A stretch of 64,000 nucleotides of DNA from Sediminibacterium sp. KACHI17 (lineage in GTDB: Bacteria > Bacteroidota > Bacteroidia > Chitinophagales > Chitinophagaceae): the NCBI RefSeq assembly GCF_040362915.1, contig NZ_AP029612.1, positions 310,001 to 374,000 of the forward strand, given 5' to 3'. This document shows, in pieces, positions 51,032 through 60,125 of the stretch. Numbering within the stretch: position 1 is the stretch's first letter; each line of letters begins with the position of its first letter. The position numbers and the translations under genes are program-made. A model generated the notes under the pieces. It was not told where the DNA came from. It worked only from the letters and a program-made list of their open reading frames with translations, and ran no database searches.

Positions 51032-51637
51032 TCAGTCTGTATATTTTCCACCTGCCGTTATCCAGTCTGTTATTTTCTTCTTATCAGTAGCACTTAGTTG
51101 TCCGCCCTGTGGCATGAAAGATGGATTGCCATCCACAGCTCTAGCTTTGATGCGAGCGGATGCATTGATAATATTACAATCACTGCTGAGTGAAATACCA
51201 CCTTGTGCAGCTGCACCAGAATGACAGCTTACGCAATTTGTGTTGATCACTGCTTTTACCGCAGCAAATAGAACGCCACTTGGAGCCGAGGTAACAGTAA
51301 CTGTTGCAGATTTGGTACAACCTTCTCCATCTTTTGCTATGATGGTATGGTCGCCTGCAGCCACATTACTGAAAACATTTGAGGCTTGAAAAGTACCGCC
51401 ATCAATATTGTAGGTGAATCCGGTACTGCCACCCGCAGTAACAGTTACAGTGCCGCCAGTACAACCGGAAGCATTCGTAGGAGCCAATGTTACCGTGATA
51501 TTTTTGCTGGCACAAGTATTTCCTGATGGAGGATTACCCGTTGATGGACTATCCCCCCCTTTACTACAAGCTACAATGATACTGGCAGTGCCTGCTATCA
51601 TCATCAATCCGAATATGGTTTTGCGTATTTGATTCAT
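51032..51637 (-). CDS. Lipoprotein with PKD/SprB-like repeat and cytochrome c haem motif
   Basis: A 201-residue exported lipoprotein: lipobox IVAC with lipidated Cys24, then a Ser/Gly/Pro-rich spacer. A beta domain (about 47-118, TVTAGGSTGFTYNIDGG...GDHTIIAKDGEGC) resembles SprB-type repeats. The C-terminal ~80 residues form a small cytochrome c-like domain with haem motif CVSCH (135-139), a likely Met ligand in NPSFMPQGG (M175) and a terminal helix KKITDWITAGG. It is a probable surface or periplasmic electron carrier or haem protein. The partner is unknown. Confidence 0.8.
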   Translation of the reverse strand: MNQIRKTIFGLMMIAGTASIIVACSKGGDSPSTGNPPSGNTCASKNITVTLAPTNASGCTGGTVTVTAGGSTGFTYNIDGGTFQASNVFSNVAAGDHTIIAKDGEGCTKSATVTVTSAPSGVLFAAVKAVINTNCVSCHSGAAAQGGISLSSDCNIINASARIKARAVDGNPSFMPQGGQLSATDKKKITDWITAGGKYTD

Positions 51638-51667
51638 AAATTGGTTTTAGATGTACTCACATATACG

Positions 51668-52978
51668 TTACTTCTTCTTATTTGGTTGCCTGAACTGATA
51701 AGAAAAATTTATTCCAAAACTGCTCAGTTTAACACTTCCAAATCCTAAACCGCTGAGCGGTAGATTGGCAAAGGGTTCAATGATCATTGAGGAGTGTTTC
51801 CCTGTCTCACGGACCCAACCAGTAGATAGTTTCAAAATGGAGAATAGATGTGTTTTGCCATTTGGATAGTTCACATTTCTTCTCACAGGTGTTCCATTGT
51901 AATAATAAAAATAGTTGTAGTTCTCTCTTGTCATGAAATAAGAGGAAAGACCAGTACTGATGAATGCTTTGGTTTTGGTTTTGCTATCAAAAGTATAACG
52001 CAGCAAAAGCGGTACTTCCCACATGTTACAAAAACCATCAACTGTCTCCAGTTTATAATTGGCGATCCAACTGCCTGCAGGTGCTTTAAAATCACTGCCG
52101 GCCATTTTATAATTTTTTCTAGTGAAAAGCCCTCCGGTATATATCGACCAATTATTATCTAAATAATATCCGATTAGGATTCCACCTGATAAACTGGCTT
52201 TATCGGCATATCGGAATTTAACAGTTGTGGCGTCCATTCCGGCAACCAGTGTAAAAGCAAAGCCCCCTTTTTCTTTTTTATTTTTTGATATGGCAGAATC
52301 TTTCGTATCCACTGTTATCGGTTCTTGTGTTTGAATAGCAGTATTCGAAGTACTGTCTTTCAAGGCAAGGATACTTTTGTCGGTCATATTGCTGCCTGTA
52401 TCTATGGTAGGACGAATAGATTCACTTTTATCAGTTGTAGTTATGCTGACTGAAGCAGCAGTCGCTTTCTTTTCTTCAGTTGTAATAGGGAACAACTGAT
52501 TAGAGCTGTTGGTTGCGGATGACTCATCTTGCTGTGTGGTAAGAGAATTGTTTTTACGCTTGCCAGCATTAACAAAAGATGATGAACCGGTATATTTTTT
52601 AGTCGCAGTAATTCTTTTTTCTGTTTTATAAGTTGATAGCGATGGTTTTGAAATCAGGGGATACTGTGTCTTTTCTTGTATTGTGGCATTTGTTGTAGCG
52701 GGCTCTTTTTTTATTTCATGGATGGAGGTTTCGGTAACCGGATCTTTTTCACTTACTTTTTGCTTAAGTGATGTGTACCACAGGGCAACTCCACCGAGTA
52801 ATACGCCCGGAATGATCCACCAGAAAAAGAAAGGCCTTCTTTTCTTTTTCTCTGTTGGCAATACTTTATCCAGTTCTCTCTCCATGGTATCCCAGGAAGG
52901 AGAGGCCTTCACCGTATAGCGATCTGCTGCCTCACGGCTCAGCTGCTCTAGTCTGCTATCGTTTTCCGGATTAGACAT
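51668..52978 (-). CDS. Anti-sigma-like protein with transmembrane helix and outer-membrane barrel
   Basis: A 436-residue protein from the ATG at 52978, which overlaps the 3' end of the sigma-factor gene by eight bases. There are four regions: a short cytosolic head (about 1-48, ending KKKRRP), one membrane span (about 49-69, FFFWWIIPGVLLGGVALWY), a long Ser/Thr/Lys-rich, probably disordered linker (about 70-240), and a C-terminal beta-barrel-like domain (about 245-436, GFAFTLVAGMDATTVKF...FGINFSYQF). The layout matches the dual membrane-spanning anti-sigma (Dma) type reported in Bacteroides thetaiotaomicron. Assignment is by architecture and neighbour, not by recognised residues. Confidence 0.72.
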   Translation of the reverse strand: MSNPENDSRLEQLSREAADRYTVKASPSWDTMERELDKVLPTEKKKRRPFFFWWIIPGVLLGGVALWYTSLKQKVSEKDPVTETSIHEIKKEPATTNATIQEKTQYPLISKPSLSTYKTEKRITATKKYTGSSSFVNAGKRKNNSLTTQQDESSATNSSNQLFPITTEEKKATAASVSITTTDKSESIRPTIDTGSNMTDKSILALKDSTSNTAIQTQEPITVDTKDSAISKNKKEKGGFAFTLVAGMDATTVKFRYADKASLSGGILIGYYLDNNWSIYTGGLFTRKNYKMAGSDFKAPAGSWIANYKLETVDGFCNMWEVPLLLRYTFDSKTKTKAFISTGLSSYFMTRENYNYFYYYNGTPVRRNVNYPNGKTHLFSILKLSTGWVRETGKHSSMIIEPFANLPLSGLGFGSVKLSSFGINFSYQFRQPNKKK

Positions 52979-53552
52979 AATTTGTATGAATGTTTCTTTG
53001 TGAAATAATTTTTCGCAGATTACTCTTGGCTTTTGACAAATTCGATTTCGAAGCACCAACACTGATGCTTAATGTCTGAGCAATTTCATCATGACTAAAT
53101 CCTTCTATAACAAAAAGATTGAAAACCGTTCTGTAGACAGGTGTCAATTGTCTGATCGCTTCAATGATTTCCTGATAACCAATTTTATCCAGAGCATTTT
53201 CCTGTGAATCTCCAATATGATCATAATCGGTATCTTTTTCCGGATGTATGATATTCAATTGCACTTTGCGCAACTGATCGATACAAGTATTCACGATGAT
53301 ACGTTTGAACCAACCTTTGAATAAGGCTTCCGTATCACCATTACGTTGGATATCGAAGCGGTCAATATTTTTATAGAGTTTGATAAACGATTCATGAACG
53401 ATCTCCTCTGCCTCCTCTTGTTGATGGATATAACGAAAAGCGATCTTCATGGCATAGTCAAACAACCCCTCATACAACATACGTTGGGCAATACGATCGT
53501 TCTTACAACAATCGTTGATCAGGGTTATTATGGACACAGTCTGGGTTGGCAA
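52971..53552 (-). CDS. RNA polymerase sigma factor, ECF-like
   Basis: A 193-residue sigma factor. Region 2 reads LFDYAMKIAFRYIHQQEEAEEIVHESFIKLYKNIDRFD, and region 4 ends with LTPVYRTVFNLFVIEGFSHDEIAQTLSISVGASKSNLSKAKSNLRK, a standard helix-turn-helix. The start is uncertain: TTG at 53552 gives the full frame, and GTG at 53537 is an alternative; no ATG is available before region 2. The stop overlaps the anti-sigma-like gene, so translation is likely coupled. Regulated genes are unknown. Confidence 0.88.
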   Translation of the reverse strand: MPTQTVSIITLINDCCKNDRIAQRMLYEGLFDYAMKIAFRYIHQQEEAEEIVHESFIKLYKNIDRFDIQRNGDTEALFKGWFKRIIVNTCIDQLRKVQLNIIHPEKDTDYDHIGDSQENALDKIGYQEIIEAIRQLTPVYRTVFNLFVIEGFSHDEIAQTLSISVGASKSNLSKAKSNLRKIISQRNIHTNYV

Positions 53553-53682
53553 AACGGGTAGTAAATGGCTTTGGCCTTTCTGTTAAACTACAATAAACTA
53601 TCATAATACGCAATCTCTGTTGTAGAGGTTGCCTGCGGGAAGAGAAATATATCAAACGAAGTAAAATCTATAGAAAGTGGGA

Positions 53683-54375
53683 TTAGCCGCCTGTTTTGCC
53701 ATCCCGTATTTGTACTTTTTTCTTGCCGGAGTTCTTTTTTTCGAATTCAAGCACTTCTTTGGGCTTTGTTTTTACCGATGAAGTGTCCTTTTTCACCGAC
53801 GTACTGTCCGCTTTTTTTGCACCTTTTTCCGTATTTCCGGGTTCTTTTCCGGGTTCAACGATCTGGTCAAGAAACCAGTGTTCTGTTTTGATCAGTTCAC
53901 CTGTCATGGGGTAGAAAAAACGCCAGCGACCATGTTTCAATGCATTGCCATTGATTTTAACAATCACAGTTTCGTTCTTGTTAGGATCGATCGCATCTTG
54001 TACTTCGATAGTGTCAAATTGTTTGGCAGGATTTACAGCTCTCCAGCCTTCTTCCCGCTCCAGGCCTGCAATAGTGTAGTATCTGCACATGCCGTCCTTA
54101 AGCCCCCATTTGTAATTTTCAACCGCAAGAAGATCTCCCATTAGGTTGAATTTTCGCCATACCCCTTCTTTTTTTCCGTTCAAAAAAGCACCTTCTTCCT
54201 CATAACCGCGTTCGCCTCTTAGGGGAGGCATTTCCACTTTCCAACGTCCCTGTTTGAGTCCATTTTTGTCGGTACAATTGATCGTGTCACGTTTCGAAGT
54301 GAGTTTAAACGTCAAACACTGAGCCGTAGAAGCCAGCGAAAAGAAAATGAACAATGGCAAGGTCAGAAAACGCAT
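53683..54375 (-). CDS. Secreted MORN/YwqK-like repeat protein
   Basis: A 230-residue secreted protein from the ATG at 54375, which opens the signal peptide MRFLTLPLFIFFSLASTAQ. It contains repeated motifs of the MORN/YwqK kind: NGLKQGRWKVEM, FLNGKKEGVWRKF, KDGMCRYY and ALKHGRWRFFYPMTGELIKTEHW. The C-terminal ~45 residues are low-complexity Lys/Ser/Thr. YwqK relatives are often annotated as toxin-antitoxin components, but no toxin is visible. It is divergent from the sortilin-like gene. Confidence 0.75.
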   Translation of the reverse strand: MRFLTLPLFIFFSLASTAQCLTFKLTSKRDTINCTDKNGLKQGRWKVEMPPLRGERGYEEEGAFLNGKKEGVWRKFNLMGDLLAVENYKWGLKDGMCRYYTIAGLEREEGWRAVNPAKQFDTIEVQDAIDPNKNETVIVKINGNALKHGRWRFFYPMTGELIKTEHWFLDQIVEPGKEPGNTEKGAKKADSTSVKKDTSSVKTKPKEVLEFEKKNSGKKKVQIRDGKTGG

Positions 54376-54420
54376 ATTCACTAAATTGGGCATCCCAAAT
54401 TACCAACTATTTATTTTAGT

Positions 54421-56907
54421 ATGAGAAAATTAACAACTGCTTGCTTCCTGTTATGGTCCGTGATCGGACTCGCTCAGGTGAAGCCTACGTCAGCGGATGA
54501 GCGCATGAAAGGCGTTCAGCAAAGAAAAGTAATGCAACAACAGTCGCCTATCAACAACACAAGCTTCCGTAATATCGGACCTAGTGTTATGAGTGGCCGT
54601 GTAGTGGACATGGAAGTAAATCCGGAAGATCCTACAGAGTTCTATGTTGCATATGCATCCGGTGGTTTATGGCATACTACCAATAACGGTATCAGTTTCA
54701 ATTCCATTTTTGATTCTGAAGATATCATGACGATCGGCGATATCGCAATGGACTGGAAAAGCCGTACACTTTGGGTAGGAACCGGTGAAGTAAATAGCAG
54801 CCGCTCTAGTTATGCGGGTATTGGTGTATACAAATCTAATAATAATGGAAAGTCTTGGGAGTATGTCGGCCTTCCGGAAAGTCATCATATCGGAGAGATC
54901 AAATTACATCCTACTGATGTGAATACTGCTTGGGTTGCGGTACTCGGACATCTCTATTCTCCTAATAAAGAAAGAGGTGTTTACAAAACAACTGATGGTG
55001 GAAAAAATTGGAAACAGGTTTTGTATGTAGACAATAATACCGGTGCGGTAGATATTGATGTCAATCCAAAAAATCCGAATGAACTCTTTGCAGCCATGTG
55101 GTATCGTACTCGTTCCGCTTCCAATTTTGAAGAAGGAGGTAAGACCAGTGGCATTTACAAAAGCACCGATGGTGGTGAGAACTGGCAGTTGGTGTCAAAA
55201 GAAGGTTCCGGATTTCCATTTGGAGATGGTGTGGGAAGAATTGGATTGATGGTGTACCCTTCTAATCCATCCACCATTTTTGCTGTAGTGGATAATAATT
55301 TCCGTCAGCCGGCAAATGCCAGACAAAGTCAGGCAGATACCAGCCGTTATGTATTGGCTGATTTCAAAGATCTGAGCAAGGATCAATTCCTGGCCCTGAA
55401 TGATAATAAACTCAATGCATTCATACGTTCACCCAGAAATGGTATTCCTCAAAAGTATACTGCAGCTTCATTGAAAGAGGCGGTGACAAATGGTACACTT
55501 GCTCCTACAGCGATTTGGGATTATTTGTATGACGCTAATACTGCTTTATTTGAAACACCGATCTATGGTGCACAATTATACCGCAGTGATGATGGTGGTG
55601 CTACCTGGAAAATGACACATAAAGATGCGATCCCTAACCTGTACAGTACTTATGGATACTATTTTGGTAAAGTATGGGTAAGTCCGGTTGATGACAAGAA
55701 GATCATACTTACCGGCGTAGGCTTATTGATGAGTACGGATGGTGGTGCTACTTTCAAACAGATCGGTAAAGAAAATGTACACTCTGATCATCACTATGTA
55801 TGGATCAATCCTAAACGTGATAGCCATATCATCAATGGTAATGATGGTGGTTGTAACATCACCTATGATAATGGTGAACATTGGTTCAAAGCGAATACGC
55901 CGCCTGTTGGACAATTCTACAACATAGCAGTAGACATGGCCCGTCCTTACAATGTGTACGGGGGCTTACAGGATAATGGTACCTGGTTTGGTGCAAGCAC
56001 CACCAGAGAGAATTACGACTGGTATGATAGTGGACATAACCCGTATACTTCTATTGGTGGTGGTGATGGTATGCAGGTGCAGGTAGATTGGAGAGACAAT
56101 AAAACAGTGTATAGTGGTTCACAGTTTGGTGCTTACAGCAGACAAACCCTTGGTACCAGAGATAGAAGAAGTGTACGTCCGGCAAGAGATCTTGGTGAAA
56201 CGCCTTTACGTTACAATTGGCAGACTCCTATCTTATTGAGCCGTCATAATCAGGATGTGTTCTATTACGGTAGTAATAAGTTTCATCGCAGCATGAATCG
56301 CGGTGATAGCTTGGTGACCATGAGTGCTGATCTTACCACCAATCCAAAACAAGGGGATGTTCCTTTTGGAACCCTCACATCTATCAGCGAGAGCCCAATC
56401 CGCTTCGGATTGATCTATGTTGGATCTGATGACGGAAATATTCAGGTGTCAAAAGATGGTGGTTATACCTGGACACTGATCAATAAGAAGTTGCCAAAAG
56501 GTTTGTATGTAAGCCGTGTAACAGCGAGTGCTTTCAATGAATCGCGTGTATATGTTTCTTTGAATGGATATCGTAATGATCATTTCATTGCTTATGTATA
56601 TGTTAGTGATGATTATGGTAATACCTGGAGACAAATCATGACCGATCTGCCTGCAGAACCAGTGAATGTAGTGAAAGAAGATACAGAAGATGCAAACATC
56701 ATCTATGTTGGAACTGACGGCGGTTTATATGTTAGCATTGATGGTGGAAACAGCTCTATGTTATGGAATAAAGGAATGCCTAGCAGTATTCCGGTTCATG
56801 ATGTTGTAGTTCATCCTAGAGATGGTGAGATCGTTGTGGGAACACATGGACGTAGTTTGTACATCGCTAAACTCGATGAATTGCGTAAGCTTGCAAAGAA
56901 GAAGTAA
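54421..56907 (+). CDS. Secreted sortilin/VPS10-like beta-propeller protein
   Basis: An 828-residue exported protein with a signal peptide (RKLTTACFLLWSVIGLAQ). Many Asp-box/BNR repeats are visible: GLWHTTNNGISF, GVYKSNNNGKSWEY, GVYKTTDGGKNWKQ, GIYKSTDGGENWQL, QLYRSDDGGATWKM and YVYVSDDYGNTWRQ, which build one or two beta-propellers. This is the layout of Bacteroidota 'VPS10 domain' or 'glycosyl hydrolase' proteins, although no sialidase active-site arginine triad can be recognised. The TATTTTAG just before the ATG may be a degenerate promoter box. Confidence 0.87.
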   Translation: MRKLTTACFLLWSVIGLAQVKPTSADERMKGVQQRKVMQQQSPINNTSFRNIGPSVMSGRVVDMEVNPEDPTEFYVAYASGGLWHTTNNGISFNSIFDSEDIMTIGDIAMDWKSRTLWVGTGEVNSSRSSYAGIGVYKSNNNGKSWEYVGLPESHHIGEIKLHPTDVNTAWVAVLGHLYSPNKERGVYKTTDGGKNWKQVLYVDNNTGAVDIDVNPKNPNELFAAMWYRTRSASNFEEGGKTSGIYKSTDGGENWQLVSKEGSGFPFGDGVGRIGLMVYPSNPSTIFAVVDNNFRQPANARQSQADTSRYVLADFKDLSKDQFLALNDNKLNAFIRSPRNGIPQKYTAASLKEAVTNGTLAPTAIWDYLYDANTALFETPIYGAQLYRSDDGGATWKMTHKDAIPNLYSTYGYYFGKVWVSPVDDKKIILTGVGLLMSTDGGATFKQIGKENVHSDHHYVWINPKRDSHIINGNDGGCNITYDNGEHWFKANTPPVGQFYNIAVDMARPYNVYGGLQDNGTWFGASTTRENYDWYDSGHNPYTSIGGGDGMQVQVDWRDNKTVYSGSQFGAYSRQTLGTRDRRSVRPARDLGETPLRYNWQTPILLSRHNQDVFYYGSNKFHRSMNRGDSLVTMSADLTTNPKQGDVPFGTLTSISESPIRFGLIYVGSDDGNIQVSKDGGYTWTLINKKLPKGLYVSRVTASAFNESRVYVSLNGYRNDHFIAYVYVSDDYGNTWRQIMTDLPAEPVNVVKEDTEDANIIYVGTDGGLYVSIDGGNSSMLWNKGMPSSIPVHDVVVHPRDGEIVVGTHGRSLYIAKLDELRKLAKKK

Positions 56908-56918
56908 TTGAATTGATG

Positions 56919-56990
56919 TTTGATTTTTGATCTTTGATTTCTTGATTCGGAGTAAATACTAAATCAAGAAATCAAAGATCAAAAATCAAA
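56919..56990. repeat. 29-bp perfect inverted repeat of TTTGATC/ATCAAAG words
   Basis: Arms 56919-56947 and 56962-56990 match perfectly over 29 bases with a 14-base loop. Each arm repeats the words TTTGATTT and GATCTTTG. It lies between the convergent sortilin-like and methyltransferase genes, and its right end overlaps the methyltransferase's last codons (stop at 56986). One arm recurs at 3947-3977. Confidence 0.88.
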
Positions 56991-57777
56991 CTTTCTTTTT
57001 CCTTAGTATCCACAGGTCTTGTTTACCTGCTTTGGTTGGACTTTTTTCTCCATCCCAGTATTCCAATATTTCAAATTTTTCTTCCAATTCTTTTTCCCAT
57101 TTTTCAGGTAAATGATATGTAGACATCATCCGGTGACCGGGTTGATGATAGTAAGTGTTATATACTCCCTTCGTTTCAATTTCTATTTTTTCTTTTTTGG
57201 ATAATCGTTGGATAAAATAATGGCCATGTGTTGTAAGCCATGCGATGCCATTCGGCTTAAGTATTCTATGGATTTCATGAAGCCATTTGCGTTGATCTTG
57301 ACCGGGAATATGTGTCAGTACAGAGAAACCGATCACCAGATCAAAATAGGCATCTGGAAAGGGGAGTGGCGGATATTTTTCCTGAACTTCAAAGTGGATG
57401 TCCGGTATATTTTTTTGATTCCATACGATGGTTTCAATATTTGGATCGCAGGCATAGATCGTTGCATCCTGAGCATGCTTTCGCAAATGTCTGGTTATTC
57501 GGGCTGGTCCGCATCCCCAGTCCAGAATAAAAGGAGCTAGAGGTACATGGGGTTTTAAAGCTGCCCAAATCTCAGCAGTAGTCAATGCGCCATCGTCTAT
57601 GAATTTTTGATAGTGTAGCAGGTAAGATTCATATAATACATAGTCGTCGGGTAAATGCAAGTCAGGATGTTTGAGACGAAATAAAAGATTGGGATATGCA
57701 TACCTAAACTGTTGCCAACGATAGACTAGTTGGTCGACTAATCTCAAGGGGATTATTTTTTTAAACGATTGATACAT
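56986..57777 (-). CDS. Class I SAM-dependent methyltransferase
   Basis: A 263-residue cytosolic methyltransferase. Motif I is FILDWGCGPARITRHL with the next acidic residue in YACDPNIE. Later motifs are YFDLVIGFSVLTHIPG and ILKPNGIAWLTTHG, typical of the Methyltransf_11/25 group. The N-terminal ~85 residues are helical and basic, and may recognise the substrate. The substrate is unknown. The last codons fall inside the 29-bp inverted repeat, so the C-terminal KKKV may be repeat-derived. Confidence 0.82.
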   Translation of the reverse strand: MYQSFKKIIPLRLVDQLVYRWQQFRYAYPNLLFRLKHPDLHLPDDYVLYESYLLHYQKFIDDGALTTAEIWAALKPHVPLAPFILDWGCGPARITRHLRKHAQDATIYACDPNIETIVWNQKNIPDIHFEVQEKYPPLPFPDAYFDLVIGFSVLTHIPGQDQRKWLHEIHRILKPNGIAWLTTHGHYFIQRLSKKEKIEIETKGVYNTYYHQPGHRMMSTYHLPEKWEKELEEKFEILEYWDGEKSPTKAGKQDLWILRKKKV

Positions 57778-57843
57778 CTCTAAGACAAGATAAAGTATTG
57801 AACCAATAAATAAGTAACTTACAAGGAATCATTCCAGTCTTTT

Positions 57844-59592
57844 ATGATGGCTATTTATCAAAAAATTAGTTGTGTAATCCTTGTATTTTCTATGATGATG
57901 GGTTGTAAGTCTAATTCCCCTGCTGATTCCTCAGTGAATGGCGAGGGTCCCCAATGGTGGAAAGAAGAGATCGTTTATCAGTTATATCCACGAAGTTTTC
58001 AGGATAGTAATGGAGATGGGGTAGGTGATCTGAAAGGAATTATTTCCCGATTAGATTATTTACAGAGTCTTGGTATCACGGCTGTCTGGCTCAATCCGAT
58101 TTATAGTTCTCCCAATGATGATAATGGTTATGATGTGAGTGACTATCGAAATATCATGAAAGATTTCGGTACGATGGATGATTTTGATCAATTATTGAAA
58201 GGGTTGCATGATCGAAAAATTAAGTTGATCATGGATCTGGTAGTAAATCATAGTAGTGATGAACATGAATGGTTCAAACAGAGTAGAAGTTCAAGGGATA
58301 ATCCATACAGAAACTATTACCATTGGTGGAATGCGGAGAAAGGAAAGCCTCCGTATCGTTACAGCTTATTTGATGTGAATCATGATGCATGGATGTATGA
58401 TTCGCTCACGAATGCGTATTATCTACATTATTTTTCTCGGAAACAACCTGATCTTAATTGGGAGAATCCCAAATTGCGTGAGGAAGTGTATGATATCATG
58501 AAATTTTGGGCTGAAAAAGGTATTGATGGTTTTAGACTAGATGCCTTTCAATTTGCTGCAAAGAATACTAGTTATCCTCCATTTCCTGAAGGGTATGAAA
58601 AAAACTTTATGAAGTACTACGCTATGCAAGGAGATCTGCATGGCTATTTAAAAGAGATGAATGAAAAAGTTTTTAGTAAGTATAAAGTACTTAGTGTTGC
58701 CGAAGGAGCGGGTAATTCATTTGAAGATGCACATAACCTTGTAGATGCCGATAGAAAAGAGTTGAATATGGCTTATGCTTTTGAAGGCGTGGATATTGCT
58801 AAACCTGAAGGATATAACCTTTTGGTTTTTAAAGAAGTATTCTCGAGATGGGATAGCGCTTTTGCACAAAAAGGATGGTTGTCTATTTTCCTCAGTAACC
58901 ATGATCAGGCAAGAATGGTAAGCAGGTTCGGCAATGATGCTCCTGCTTATCGTTCAGCATCTACTACAATGCTGAATACGTTTATAATAACGATGCGTGG
59001 AACACCCTATATCTACAACGGTGATGAATTAGGAATGACCAATGCTGGATTTACCAGTATTGATGAATTCAGAGATATACAAACACTGAATGAATACAAA
59101 CGTATTCAAATGAATAAGGGTGATCTTGCCGCTTATTTGAAAAAGATACAAGCATCCAGCAGAGATAATGGGCGAACTCCTTTTCAGTGGGACGGCAGTA
59201 AAAATGCCGGATTTACAACAGGTCTTCCATGGATCAAAGTGAATGCTAACCACACAGAAATTAATGTAGCACTGCAAGAGAAAGATCCCAATAGTTGTTT
59301 GAGCTACTTTAAAAAATTGGTTCAATTGCGCAAAGAGCATGTGGCCTCATTGGTATATGGAAAGTATACGTTGTTGGATAAGAATAATCCGGATGTATAT
59401 GTCTATACAAGAGAGAGTAAGGATGAGAAGTTATTGATCGTTCTTAATTTTTCTAAAGAAACAAAAGGGGTAAGTCCTGGATTGAATATGCAAAAAGCAC
59501 AACTGTTACTGTCGAACCTTAATGCAAATCCCATAATCACAAATGGTAAGATTGATCTCGCGCCTTATCAGGCTGTGATCTATAAATTGTAA
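57844..59592 (+). CDS. Glycoside hydrolase family 13 lipoprotein (alpha-glucosidase-like)
   Basis: A 582-residue lipidated enzyme. The signal peptide ends in a lipobox MMGC, giving Cys near residue 21. The GH13 regions are visible: DLVVNHSSDEHEWF, nucleophile D233 in GFRLDAF, acid E287 in VAEGAG and the transition-state D354 in LSNHDQAR. The overall layout fits oligo-1,6-glucosidase/trehalose-type members of GH13. An ATG also follows at once (57847). Being lipidated, it probably acts on the periplasmic or outer face. No SusCD pair is adjacent. Confidence 0.92.
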   Translation: MMAIYQKISCVILVFSMMMGCKSNSPADSSVNGEGPQWWKEEIVYQLYPRSFQDSNGDGVGDLKGIISRLDYLQSLGITAVWLNPIYSSPNDDNGYDVSDYRNIMKDFGTMDDFDQLLKGLHDRKIKLIMDLVVNHSSDEHEWFKQSRSSRDNPYRNYYHWWNAEKGKPPYRYSLFDVNHDAWMYDSLTNAYYLHYFSRKQPDLNWENPKLREEVYDIMKFWAEKGIDGFRLDAFQFAAKNTSYPPFPEGYEKNFMKYYAMQGDLHGYLKEMNEKVFSKYKVLSVAEGAGNSFEDAHNLVDADRKELNMAYAFEGVDIAKPEGYNLLVFKEVFSRWDSAFAQKGWLSIFLSNHDQARMVSRFGNDAPAYRSASTTMLNTFIITMRGTPYIYNGDELGMTNAGFTSIDEFRDIQTLNEYKRIQMNKGDLAAYLKKIQASSRDNGRTPFQWDGSKNAGFTTGLPWIKVNANHTEINVALQEKDPNSCLSYFKKLVQLRKEHVASLVYGKYTLLDKNNPDVYVYTRESKDEKLLIVLNFSKETKGVSPGLNMQKAQLLLSNLNANPIITNGKIDLAPYQAVIYKL

Positions 59593-59597
59593 TCCTT

Positions 59598-60062
59598 ATG
59601 AAAACTATGATTATTAGGTGCAAAATAATGTTGATGATTTGTTTTTTACTTACAAATTGTAGCAATCAACAGGAGCAAGTAGTTGTGAGTAGCCAAGTAG
59701 TTGAAGAAGATCCGGGAGATGTACTTTACACCAATTCAACCATCATCATTCAGCCTACACAATCGCAGTTAGATAGTCTTCAACAAAAAGTAAGGTCATC
59801 AGATTTTAATATTGGTCAGGATGATTACGTGTTTTATGCAAATGCGATGTCCGGGTTCTTTTTAGATAAAAATGTGGTCAATTATACATTTTCAGGAGTC
59901 CATTCGCTCAAGTATAAAAATGCAGAAGGAAAAGTCGTGAAGTATGATCTGGAACAAAATGGGGAACTATGGCAGCTCTATTTCTTTTCACCCCAAAAAG
60001 GGTTTCAGCGAATTGATTTTTCAGATTATGAGTCAGCATTTAAGAAATTCTTCGATCAATAA
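59598..60062 (+). CDS. Small lipoprotein downstream of the GH13 gene, unknown
   Basis: A 154-residue lipoprotein. The signal peptide MKTMIIRCKIMLMICFLLTNC ends with a lipobox-like LTNC (Cys21), followed by SNQQEQVVVSSQVVEEDPG. The mature region is about 110 residues with aromatic-rich strands (LWQLYFFSPQKGFQRIDF) and no recognised motif. It begins five bases after the GH13 stop, so it is almost certainly on the same transcript and may assist that enzyme. I do not recognise the family. Confidence 0.7.
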   Translation: MKTMIIRCKIMLMICFLLTNCSNQQEQVVVSSQVVEEDPGDVLYTNSTIIIQPTQSQLDSLQQKVRSSDFNIGQDDYVFYANAMSGFFLDKNVVNYTFSGVHSLKYKNAEGKVVKYDLEQNGELWQLYFFSPQKGFQRIDFSDYESAFKKFFDQ

Positions 60063-60067
60063 TCATC

Positions 60068-60112
60068 TGTTCTAACCAATAGGATGTTAATGTTTGCCTA
60101 TTGGTTAGAACA
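60068..60112. terminator. 16-bp hairpin between convergent genes
   Basis: Arms 60068-60083 (TGTTCTAACCAATAGG) and 60097-60112 pair perfectly over 16 bp with a 13-base loop, between the small lipoprotein gene (+) and bioB (-). There is no strong T-run. Confidence 0.65.
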
Positions 60113-60125
60113 AATGATCAGAGTA

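Noticed and set aside
53683-54375. Toxin-antitoxin system (YwqK-like 'antitoxin')
   Set aside because: The protein is secreted with MORN-like repeats and has no adjacent toxin gene.
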